In this document: positions 53,196 through 62,551 of the stretch, piece after piece | Layout: each line of letters begins with the position of its first letter | Position numbering within the stretch: the stretch's first letter is position 1 | From: Schizosaccharomyces osmophilus | Lineage: Eukaryota; Ascomycota; Schizosaccharomycetes; Schizosaccharomycetales; Schizosaccharomycetaceae | Length of the DNA: 64,000 nt | Reading direction: 5' to 3' | Assembly: GCF_027921745.1 (NCBI RefSeq) | Contig: NC_079240.1 | Span: 551,001-615,000, forward strand | The notes under the pieces: generated by a model | The model's input: only the letters and a program-made list of their open reading frames with translations | Told to the model about the DNA's origin: nothing | The model's database searches: none | Position numbers and translations under genes: made by a program

Positions 53196-54243
53196 TTTTG
53201 TTTTTACGCGTCGTCGTTTGTGCTAAATCGGAATTTCTCGCCGTAAAGGACGCTAAAGAAAATAAAGATACCGAAGTCTGTAAAGTTATTGTTATATTTT
53301 TTTACGTGCGATGGTGTAGTCGTAAAAGAATAAACAATCATGACATGTAAACAAAAACTCAGCTCAATTTACCAAAAAAAACTAGAAATGGCTCAATTTG
53401 GATTCTGAAAAGCATAAAAGATGAATTAAAAGAAGTCGATGATTGTCCTAGTCTCATAATTATTTACATTTTTCAGTTGATTTTCTTTGTACCGTTTAAG
53501 AAATTAAGTCTTCATGAAAACGCGAAATTCATATTCGATCTTACTGCACTGTACACGAACGAAGTGATAAAATAAATCAATTGGTTTACGTGATAAAATG
53601 AAACAAATAACGCTTGTACCTATATTACTCACAATTGAAAATGGCATATTCCCCAATGTTGAATTACAAAACACAAATTTTTAACATACACTGACTATTA
53701 AAAATTGTCTTGCGGTATATAAGACAAAAAGGCAGAATTAACATTATTCACATATAGTAAGGTGTATCAAAAACAAAAAAGCAGTATGTTGTACAGTTGC
53801 CAAGTCCTACTTGACAAATCAAGATGTATCATTAGTATGTAAAAAAAGTAAAAAACAAAAAGGAAATATAAACACTTCTCTTAAAACATCAAGGAATGTA
53901 AAAAGCTAAACATCCGTGTCGTGTATCAATAAACTGAGGTGCAATCGTTCAAGAACTGAAATGCAAAATTCCATCAGATTAAAAAATCAAGTATTTCGAA
54001 ACGAGAAATCTATACAAACAACTGTCATTCCATCAAAATTTATATATCAATATCAGTTAAAAGAAATGCTCACGCCAACGTAGTTTGTTATTAGAAAATC
54101 ATTAAAAAGTCCATTAAATACGATCGGCCAGATTCATTGAAAAATTTATACAGGGTGTAATATGACAAAGAACGAACACTTTCAAAGACACAGTTTGAAA
54201 GGTTGTAAAAGAAAAGTGAGCAAACAAAAAAAAAACATATAAA
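53196..54243. other. 1-kb AT-rich intergenic region
   Basis: Very AT-rich stretch from the coiled-coil gene start to the neurochondrin stop, with no ORF over 60 codons. A GTAAACAAAA motif is at 53347-53356, near the coiled-coil gene. Composition suits a replication origin, but this cannot be judged from sequence alone. Confidence 0.45.
53206..53211. promoter_or_regulatory. MluI box at the coiled-coil gene
   Basis: ACGCGT in TACGCGTCGTCG, 11-16 bp before the start codon. If functional, transcription must start close to it or it lies in the leader. Confidence 0.3.
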
Positions 54244-55896
54244 TCATGAGGAATCATTCAACATATCTTTCCACAAAGGAGACCGAAACACCTCATGTTC
54301 CCAAATTGAAGAAGGAACGAATGATTTCACTTCTAACAAAATATATAAGTCTTGAAACGCTTGAGTTGCCGTTTCATTTTCAGCGACATCTTCAAATAAA
54401 GCTTGCTTTGAGCTCATTGCTTCTAATTCTTGATTGCAACGCTTGAAATCATCCCATACAATTTCCCAACCTTTCACGTTTTTGAATGCCTTAACACAGA
54501 TTTCTTCCTGAAGCATGTTGGGAAGAGCCAGTCCAATCCACTTTGCGTACTCAACTCCATTCTTCCAGCCATACTTCCAAAGTGCCATAAATACATCCAT
54601 TAAACCAGAAGCCTGTTTATATTGACTGTCATCTTCCGTAAGCCAAAGACAAAGAGTAGCTATTGCGCTAACCACTGTGACGTGAACAGCAAACTTTTCA
54701 TGATGTCTCATATTATCCCAAGCATCACGAATAAACTCCATGGTATCTCCAAACAGCTCTGAAAGTGTGTTTTGAAGTTGAAAGAATTTGGTGGGCTCAA
54801 TCGTTTGAGAAAGTTCATCACAATTTTCGCAAAGAAAGTGAATCAAAATTCCAAGTACTTCGTAGCATGAACACACACTATATGAAAGAGTCTCGTGCTT
54901 TTGTTTTTCATCAAGAGTAGACACCAAAAGGTCCAAGTTTGCACGAATTTCTGCAGCACAGCGGCCAATCACCAAGAGGAAAGATTCTTTATTGTCTTCC
55001 ATTACTACATCAGGACCGACTGCTTTCAAAAGGGAGAAAAGTTGCACACAAGCATTTTCAATGGACTCTTCTGTAACAAATTCCTCCAAAACAGGTTTGA
55101 TAAGAGGTCGAACATAGCAGCAAAGCTCATCCGAATACCATAAATGAACGGGGAAACGGGCAAAAAGATTTCTAAAAAATTGAGAAGTGACAGGAGCCTT
55201 CCACTCATTTCTCTTCTCTATTCCTTCAAAAATTGGTTTCATGTAAAGCTGAATCTTGTCTAGTGCATATAAACCATATGACAAGATCTCGAGAGCTTGA
55301 GAAAGGGGGAACTCGTTAGTAATAAAGGATGTGTAATACAAGAGAGACTTTGCCGAACGTGGATTAGACGCCAGAGCACATATTGTGGGAATGCAAAGAT
55401 CGTAATGCCGCAAAGCACAAGTCAACAAAGCTGGTATACGTTTTTTCATCAACGAACTACGAAGGATCTTTTCATCACTGCAAAAGGCGAGCAACACGGA
55501 AACTCCCAAATCGGCATATTCATAATTTTTCGATCCTAGTAGTCGATCGAGAAACTTCATATCCATTTGTTCCCAAAAAGCAAAGAGGAAGTTGGGATTT
55601 TCATTCAATAGCTTTGCAAGCATTGTTAAGGAAACAAACTTACTGGTGTCATCTTTAGCATGTAAAAGTGCAAAACAATTTTCCAAAAGACCTGATGCAT
55701 TATCTTTGCCGTGTTTGTTCGCGTTTTCAACTTTTTCACTTTCCACTTGTTCTTTTAAAAGCATATCTTTTTCAATACCGTCTAATTCACGTACCATATC
55801 TTCGCTGATTTTTTCGAAAGGGAACGAGTCGTTTGCATCTGAAAACATTGCGTCTGCGGAATCACGCGCCTTTTTTTCGTTCTTCTGCATTTTCAT
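54244..55896 (-). CDS. Neurochondrin-family helical protein
   Basis: Single exon, 550 aa, of the neurochondrin family. These are armadillo/HEAT-like all-helical proteins conserved from fungi to man. After a charged N-terminus (about 1-65) comes the family's opening block, LLENCFALLHAKDDTSKFVSLTMLAKLL. It is followed by NPNFLFAFWEQMDMKFLDRLLGS and YADLGVSVLLAFCSDEKI. Helical repeats fill the remainder. The molecular function of fungal members is unclear; mammalian neurochondrin acts in neuronal signalling and was reported in SMN-associated complexes. ATGs at 55896 and 55890 are both possible. It is divergent from pin1 with about 480 bp between them. Confidence 0.82.
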   Translation of the reverse strand: MKMQKNEKKARDSADAMFSDANDSFPFEKISEDMVRELDGIEKDMLLKEQVESEKVENANKHGKDNASGLLENCFALLHAKDDTSKFVSLTMLAKLLNENPNFLFAFWEQMDMKFLDRLLGSKNYEYADLGVSVLLAFCSDEKILRSSLMKKRIPALLTCALRHYDLCIPTICALASNPRSAKSLLYYTSFITNEFPLSQALEILSYGLYALDKIQLYMKPIFEGIEKRNEWKAPVTSQFFRNLFARFPVHLWYSDELCCYVRPLIKPVLEEFVTEESIENACVQLFSLLKAVGPDVVMEDNKESFLLVIGRCAAEIRANLDLLVSTLDEKQKHETLSYSVCSCYEVLGILIHFLCENCDELSQTIEPTKFFQLQNTLSELFGDTMEFIRDAWDNMRHHEKFAVHVTVVSAIATLCLWLTEDDSQYKQASGLMDVFMALWKYGWKNGVEYAKWIGLALPNMLQEEICVKAFKNVKGWEIVWDDFKRCNQELEAMSSKQALFEDVAENETATQAFQDLYILLEVKSFVPSSIWEHEVFRSPLWKDMLNDSS

Positions 55897-56375
55897 TCTA
55901 GCGTCAAAAAACCCATCAAATTGAAGTAGTTTGTATAAAAGACTTTATTCTTCGAACGCGCCTTAGTTTGTTTCAATTGCAAGAATGAGAGCGTATCTGG
56001 ATTTTATTTTGGAGGCAAAGTAGAACCTTCGCTACCACCTTTTCCGTATAAACAGCAAACGAAAAAAATCAAACAATTTTTAATTCCTTTTTTTTTTATT
56101 GAGAAATACGCTATTGGCAAACGTTGTGCACGCTGATGACTTCCTGGCGAGGTCGGGCTCCTTTGTGTATTACCCTTCCCTTCTATAAATGAAAGACACA
56201 TGTAACCCACAGATATGACGTTGGCATAGCAACTAATTTATTTATTTACATTGGTTTAATAAAACATCTTCAAAATACCAACCACGAAACCATTTCAACT
56301 TTCACATTTTTGTCTCCATTAATTTAATTCTTTTTTAGTGTTCCATAAATATAATTGTTATTCATCAAATTTAAA
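55897..56375. other. Divergent neurochondrin-pin1 region
   Basis: About 480 bp shared promoter region. No further feature recognised. Confidence 0.5.
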
Positions 56376-57014
56376 ATGTCAAGCACCGGATTGCCTGAGC
56401 CTTGGATTCTAAAAATTTCACGATCAAGGAATCGTCCTTATTTCTTTAACCCGCAAACCCAAGAATCTTTATGGGAGGCTCCGCCGTCTACGAACATGGA
56501 TGCTTTGCGCCAGTTTATGGACAGAGAGTTCACTGTCCCAAAAACGACAGGTTTAGAAGCACCCTCTTCTCCAAAAGTCCGTGTTAGTCATTTACTAGTG
56601 AAGCACAGGGAAAGTCGTCGACCTAGTTCTTGGAGAGAGGAACATATCACCCGCAGCAAGGAAGAAGCTTGGAACCGAATCCACTATTTCCTCAATCTGA
56701 TCAAAGAGGGTACCATCAACGTCAACGACCTTGCTGCTAAAGAATCAGATTGCAGCTCGGCTCGCCGGGGAGGTGATTTGTATGTTACTGAACGAACGAG
56801 GGTGTTCCCTAGCTGCTCTTGCAAGTTGGGAATGGCCCTCACGTTCAAAGTTTTGTAGGTAAATACAGATGCTAACTACGTATTTAGGGGATTTTTTGGA
56901 AGAAACGAAATGCAAAAACCGTTTGAGGATGCCGCTTTTGCTCTACAACCAGGAGAATTGAGTCCAGTCGTTGAAACAAACAGTGGTTTTCATTTGATTC
57001 AACGTACAGCTTAA
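56376..57014 (+). CDS. pin1: Peptidyl-prolyl isomerase Pin1 (WW + parvulin)
   Basis: Isomerises phospho-Ser/Thr-Pro bonds, acting on mitotic and CTD-linked targets. Exons 56376-56779 and 56888-57014; the intron has a GTATGT donor and a GCTAAC branch. The product is 176 aa, as in other yeasts. An N-terminal WW domain (about 6-40: [20 protein letters not shown]...ESLWEAP) binds the phospho-motif. The parvulin domain (about 65-175) holds [19 protein letters not shown] with the phosphate-binding Arg pair, the active-site [12 protein letters not shown] split by the intron, and the end GFHLIQRTA. Reading through the intron would give a different, shorter tail; the spliced form [16 protein letters not shown] is clearly the conserved one. 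Confidence 0.96.
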
Positions 57015-57518
57015 GTTTGTAATGCTCTTTCTATTTCTATTGTTCTCTGACGTATGGGAACTATGATTTCAAAGTATATGACTATGGTTTAATGAATAGA
57101 GGTGTTTTTTCTCTCAATAAGCTCTTTAGCTTGAATTTTTTGTAATCAGAAATAAAAGTCGCTTCGTTCTGTAATAGGGAAAGCCTATTACAAAAGTAAG
57201 CATTCAAAAAGTCTTTCAAATTTCAACATAGACGCTACCTTTTGGTACAGTTTCAATCTGTTATCACAATATAATAAAATTTCTTTTATTTTGACTCAGT
57301 TTGTCTGAAAGATTATTCGTTTTTACCACGTTGACAAGTTATTTCTGTTCCAACCTGACATTCCACGTTTGTTTACACCTCTTTGGAAACCTCGCTGTAA
57401 GATTTACAAGGTACTGTAAACACAAGCCTGAATTCGGCACGAAAGAGGGTCAATCTTTGAAAGAGTTGGAATGCAAAAATTTCCTTGCTCATTTTAATAC
57501 GTGTATAAATAGCATGAA
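57015..57518. other. pin1 3' region / upstream of PEX26-like gene
   Basis: About 500 bp. It contains the small inverted repeat at 57170 and a forkhead-type GTTTGTTTAC at 57367-57376. The open frame 57301-57522 begins with TTG and is rejected. Confidence 0.5.
57170..57192. repeat. 9-bp inverted repeat downstream of pin1
   Basis: TGTAATAGG, 5-nt loop GAAAG, CCTATTACA. It lies about 155 bp past the pin1 stop, perhaps at its 3' end or in the promoter of the next gene. Confidence 0.55.
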
Positions 57519-58414
57519 ATGAGTTCAATCACTTCGCCCATTGTGTATCGTTCCCCTGTAGGGTACGCCTATAAATTATACCTTGAAGGAAATCTGCCTT
57601 CTTCTTTGCACATTTTAAAAACATATTTTCAAGAAGGATGCCCAAAGGAAGGCAATCTCGATTCAGCATGCAGTTTATATTTGCAGGTTTCGAGTGAGCT
57701 CAACCATTCATGGCAGAAAACACTAGAATGGTTGAAATTAGTCCATAACGGTCCAATCCCTAGGTCACTACTTAATGAATTGTATGTCTACTGTCAAAAG
57801 GTCTTTGACTGACCAGTTTTTCTAGGGTAATTACCTATGGTTCAAAAAAAACGTGGGAGTCGCGCGAGCAGTTAGCTGAGTTACTTTCACTCGCCGAGAA
57901 ATTCAAAACTGAAATTTTCGCAGATGATCGAGGGTACCAAGTTGAGGAGCAGCTTGTGAAATTAGCCTGTGAATGGAAGTTATTTCCTCTTGCTGAATCC
58001 CTTCTCGTGAATCCTTACCAGAAGGGAGAGGCGGTAAAGTCTATGATTTATAAAGATTAATGAGTTTTACTAACATGAAAATTATAGGATCTTTCGAATT
58101 TTATTTCTGAGCAAAAGTTTCAACACAAACTGAAAGAAAGTTTGTCAGCAGACAACCCTAACAATGACGCTACAAAAGAGAGAAATGCCTTGACAAGTAT
58201 AAAAAGATTTTGCTCCCAATTGGCTGCAAGGATTGGTTTCCTCCAGAACAATTCTACCTGGTTTCCCAAAAACACCAACCTTTTGTTAATTGCTTTCGCT
58301 TTGGTTGTACTTATTTTTAAGATCAAAGGGAATATTTCGAAAATTCGCCGCTATCCTATTGTCTGGGAAAGCTTGCAAAGCTTTATTGAAAAGCTGGCCT
58401 TTATCATTTCGTGA
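57519..58414 (+). CDS. Tail-anchored protein, PEX26/Pex15-like
   Basis: Three exons: 57519-57781, 57826-58033 and 58088-58414, giving 265 aa. Introns are 44 and 54 nt (GTATGT and GTAAAG donors; CTGAC and CTAAC branches). The N-terminal 200 residues are a compact set of helical, TPR-like repeats (AYKLYLEGNLPSSLHILKTYF; WQKTLEWLKLVHNGPIPRSLLNEL; ACEWKLFPLAESLLVNP). A single C-terminal membrane anchor (LLLIAFALVVLIFKI) is followed by a short basic tail. This layout and several spaced residues recall human PEX26, the peroxisomal tail-anchored receptor for the Pex1-Pex6 ATPase. The assignment is by eye and similarity is low. Another tail-anchored TPR protein is the alternative. Confidence 0.6.
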
Positions 58415-58675
58415 CCCTCACGATTCAAATTTCGTTCGTACCAAAAGATTCACAACTCGCGACTTAAAGTAAATATCAAGAAAGAGGCTACTGCAATTTA
58501 CATGCTTCGTTTATTTTTTTCTGATTCAAAACTTTTACCATCTCAACTTTTTTGTTTACTACATACTGTATTCCCGTACACATCATTATAGAAGATATCA
58601 AAGGATAGCGAACTGCATGAAAAGCAAAGGACAAGAAAACAGAGTTTTTTGACAAAATTCCTGTGCTAGGAGATT

Positions 58676-59358
58676 ATGAAGAAACAACAAACAAAGGCAA
58701 AGCTTGTTTTGGAGAACCCATTGAATGTGCCATGGTAAAAAAGAATATGTTTTGGGTTACATTGCTAACATCGTGGAAGGGTAAATATAGATTCCTCTAC
58801 ACAAGAAAAATTAACCCAGGCCTTAATTCAATCTCTGCCTACGGCTAAGGAAGAGTACAGTAAACATGGTTTGACGATTGGTCTGAACGAAGTCAACGTA
58901 CTATTGGAAAATTGCTGTCAACATCCTAATCAAGATTCGTTACCTCGAGTCGTTTTCGTGCTCCAAGATCCTGAATCCATACTTGTTACACATTACCCAC
59001 AGCTAATCGCTAATGCGAATTATTATTCAAAAGGCGAAAGGGTATGTTTATTAGTATGTCTCGGTGCTGAAGCACAGGTTAGTATTTCGAGAAAGCTTGG
59101 ACTTAGCCGGGCTAGTGCCATTGCTATACGTGTAAGTATTGAACTATTCTACAGCTTCCTATAAAGGGTATGTACTAACAAACGAATAAGAATGACTCTT
59201 CTTTACTGTCACAAGTGAACCATTTATTAAATGGAATACCAGCTCCCTCAGCTACTTGGCTGGCCCAGGCATCTAATTACCAACCGACTAAAGTTTTACG
59301 AGTGAGTACAACGCAAGGTACCAAGGATAAAAAAGAATTAAAAGAGGGAACCAGCTAA
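58676..59358 (+). CDS. pop3: RNase P/MRP subunit Pop3
   Basis: Three exons: 58676-58734, 58780-59131 and 59191-59358, giving 192 aa. The first exon, KAKLVLENPLNVP then W completed across intron 1, matches the Pop3 start (budding yeast KPVLDNPF...). The centre has an L7Ae-like fold: LTIGLNEVNVLLENC, PRVVFVLQDPESILVTHYPQLI, and RVCLLVCLGAEAQVSISRKLGLSRASAIAI. The end, PAPSATWLAQASNYQPTKVLRV, parallels the yeast FPWLNAIKYRPTSVKLLK. It binds the RNA of RNase P and MRP (human counterpart Rpp38). Intron 1 uses an unusual GTAAAA donor and a GGAAG acceptor. Both are needed to keep the frame and the conserved Trp, but this junction is the weakest part of the model. Confidence 0.8.
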
Positions 59359-59457
59359 TGTCGCTATTATGAGACGGGTTTTTGGATAAACTAGCTATGG
59401 ACAGTGAGCGAAAAAAAAAAAGAACAGAAATTTTCCAAAATAGTATCAAAAATTAAG

Positions 59458-60772
59458 TCACTTTTCGATTTTAGATGACGCTTGTTGTATGGCTAAAGCA
59501 AATTCATGAAGTAGCCGATCTTGCTTTTGCAACATGAAAAATTTTGTATATCTAATGATGTTAATAATAAATTAAATAGGTTCTTACTTACGAGTCTGTA
59601 AACACAAAGTTCTCTAGCATGGGTGTTCGGAGATAATGATTCGCAAAATGTGTCATATTATCCTTAAAAGAAGACCATTCCAAAGGCTTGTAGTTGAATT
59701 GTTCGCAGCGATTCTGGTAAGAATGAAAGATAGGCTCAGCGAGAAGAAGAGTCTCAGGGGGTGCTTTAGGAATATGAAGACGAACAGGGTTTTGGAATGT
59801 TGCTGGGATGATTTGGGAGGGATTTGCAAACGGGTAAGAGCGTGTCAAATATATAAGAATTGAGACCATTTTTCGGATTTGATGTTTCATAAAAGACTGG
59901 CCATGAAATGTGAGCTTTAACCACTGACGGTTGTACTTGTCATAATGGATGGAGTCAATGAAGACACGAAGCATATAACGGCGTGCACTTGAATCTCCAA
60001 ATGGTTTCTGGGTAGTATAGTTATGGAAGGAATGTGTTCCTTGAAACAAAGAGCATGCTTCTTTCAAGCATTCCAGCTTTGAGGAAGATATCCGAAAGGG
60101 GGAAGAGGCAGCATTTTCCTCAGAGTGGGTTTTTTGGATTTTTTCCAAGATGCTTTCTTGTGAAGCATGAGGTGATTGAAAATGCTTTGTAAAAAGCAAT
60201 GAATCTAGAGAAAAGGGTGATGGAGTCGCGATAGCAAAAGCAGGCAACCAATACTCATAAAGACGGCTACCACAGGCCTTGTGAGGTGAAAATGAATTTA
60301 ATGTCCTTTCAACTTTCCAAACACGAATCGATTCCGGAAGCTGCTTGTTGACCAGCGAGACCCAAGGCTGGAAAGAGCCAGCATGATCTAACAACTTTAG
60401 GCCCAAGACGTTTACAATTGCATGCACGCCCTTGTCTGTTCGAGCGGCGGAACGAACATGGACCTTTCGAGGACTGTCTGCGTTCAAACGGGAAATCGCA
60501 CCAATCTTACAGAAAGCACGAAAGATCTCCTCCTGTATTGTTTTCGCTGCGTTGTTATACTGAAGTCCTGCATACCCTGTACCGCGATAACTAATGATAC
60601 AATAGACCATGCGCTTTTGCTGTTTAGATGAGCCGTCAGGTACAGATAGTTTTGTTGTTTCCGTCAAAGGATACGTAAAAATACTACTTAGGGAAGAAGA
60701 CCATCGCTTCCATACACCAGTGTGAGACCTTTTTACCTCTATATTTCGAAGTAAAGTGAACATCTTTTCCAT
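59458..60772 (-). CDS. tRNA pseudouridine synthase, TruA/Pus1 family
   Basis: Two exons, 60772-59592 and 59551-59458, giving 424 aa. Joining them replaces a premature-looking end with 31 further helical residues. The catalytic Asp is in HVRSAARTDKGVHAIVN. Other TruA motifs: ISYRGTGYAGLQYN, SRLYEYWLPAFA, GTHSFHNYT, and GQSFMKHQIRKMVSILI. The first 50 residues are rich in Arg, Ser and Leu and lack acidic residues at the extreme N-terminus (FTLLRNIEVKRSHTGVWKRWSSSL). They look like a mitochondrial presequence, so this may be the Pus2-like mitochondrial enzyme rather than nuclear Pus1. ATGs at 60772 and 60763 are possible. It converges with pop3, 100 bp apart. Confidence 0.88.
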
Positions 60773-62551
60773 CCAACAGCATCCAAAAAGCTAAAGCTAG
60801 GCGAGTCAATCTCGATAGCAATATCAAGCTTTCTGCGCCAAACAATTATTTTTTTTTAAAAAAAAAAATAAACCTTCTTGTACAAAATATAATACTTGCG
60901 GTTCCCTGTAAATCTGTGAATAAAACGAAGTTTCTGTTAAAAGAAACCTTTTGTATTATGAAAAAATGGAGAAATGGTTAACCAAAAAAAAAATAATAAA
61001 TATGAATGAATCAAGAAACAAAGAATATTTAAAAATCATTATGCTTTATTGACATGGAAAAAAAAATAAAGAACGGATAAGTTCATATGAAACTGAGCGC
61101 CTACGATATAATCGTTGTCAAACTTGTTTTAAGGAAAAGAGATGAAGAAGTCATTCTCTTTTTGTTTTTATCTTTCATAGAATTTGTTAATGGCTATCTG
61201 GTGGAAATTCATTTTGCGAGATTTTCAAGTTCTTATCCCGCCATGCCTTGACATTATTTACCAACCACCTCTACCCATCACCAGTGTAAAAAGTAGGACT
61301 TTTGAAAAAAGGGCCTTCAACAGTTGGAAAAAGCATTCCAATAGCAATAATTTGCTTGTTAATTAATAATTATCAAGCACTGAGCCTTTCTTTTATACTT
61401 GCTAATAGTTTCCTTGAATTTCAAGGCGGTTCTTTTTCATTTCGTAATAACGTGTTTAAAGCCATTTGTTCTTATCGTAAAGAACGTTGTTCAAAAATCT
61501 ATCTTACTTCTTTGCTTCTGGACCTTCTTATTTGTTTAAGTTGTCCGTTTTTGTTTCTTTCCAGTACTTACCAGCCCCCCTTTCGTTTTTCACACACTTG
61601 GAGCACTTTTAAACCGGAGACCGTTTTGTGTATTAAAAAGTCTTTATATTTACTCGATACACTCTTTACCAAAGCAACCTCCTGTCTTGTTTTGAAAGCC
61701 TTTTGATTTCATTTCCTTTTTCTTTCTTTTCGATTCTTTTATGCTTTTTCGTGTTTTTCTTCTTTAAGTCTTTACTTTATTCTGCTTTTCTCTCATTCAT
61801 TTGCATTTTTTTTTTCAATAATTTTAAATTTCGTTTGTTTTAACTTGCTTCGTTCCTTTTGGCTTCTAAATCATTCTAACGACGTTTTCGATCCTGTTTT
61901 TCAGGACTTGTTTTGTTTGTACCATTCCTTTGCACACCTTCAGTTTTGTTGTTCTACTTCACTGCTTTGGTTTAAGTAAAGCATACTCCTAATCATATAT
62001 TCATTTAGAAAGTGTCGCTCTTTTGATATTTTGCAATTTTGATTCCTAGATCTCCTTTCCCTCAAATCATCATAAATTAAGTGGAACCTAATTTGAACCA
62101 GCATTTACAAAATCAAGGTTCTTTGTCATTTCGGGCATTTTTGCATTGATAATACCTATTCCGGTGATCCTCATTTGCTTACATACTATCCTTTGACTGA
62201 ATTAGAGTCATCTTCGGCATCTTTCATTTTGGCTTTGTGTTTTATTTAAGTTTTCATCGTCTCTCTTTTATATCGTATTGCATTTTACTTTTCAATTTCA
62301 CCTAATATCCTGATTATTAGGGTTTCGTCAGATTTTTTGTTTTCATTTTTGTCTATATTGAAATTACTTTGGGACAATCTCCATTATCCGCATATTCAAG
62401 CTATTTAGACGACAATAGCCATTCCCTGATCGGAACTTTTCATAAAGATTCTTTGTTATTGATACATTCTCATTTTTTTTAAGGGGTTCTTCCTTCTTTT
62501 CTGTATTCTACAGCTTTCGTTACACCCCGTAAAGTGAATTACTGATTCAAC
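60773..62551. other. 1.8-kb divergent region, long scw1 leader
   Basis: From the pseudouridine-synthase start to the scw1 ATG. An A/T palindrome of T9 then A11 lies near 60849-60869. From about 61390 the + strand is strongly T/C-rich, as in long fission-yeast leaders. The open frame 61302-61706 starts with TTG and is Ser/Leu/Phe-rich because of that bias; I do not accept it as a gene. Confidence 0.5.

Noticed and set aside
57301-57522. 73-codon open frame just before the PEX26-like gene
   Set aside because: TTG start, overlaps the real ATG in another frame, and shows no recognisable feature.
61302-61706. 134-codon open frame in the scw1 leader
   Set aside because: TTG start. The Ser/Leu/Phe composition follows from the T/C-rich strand and no motif is present.
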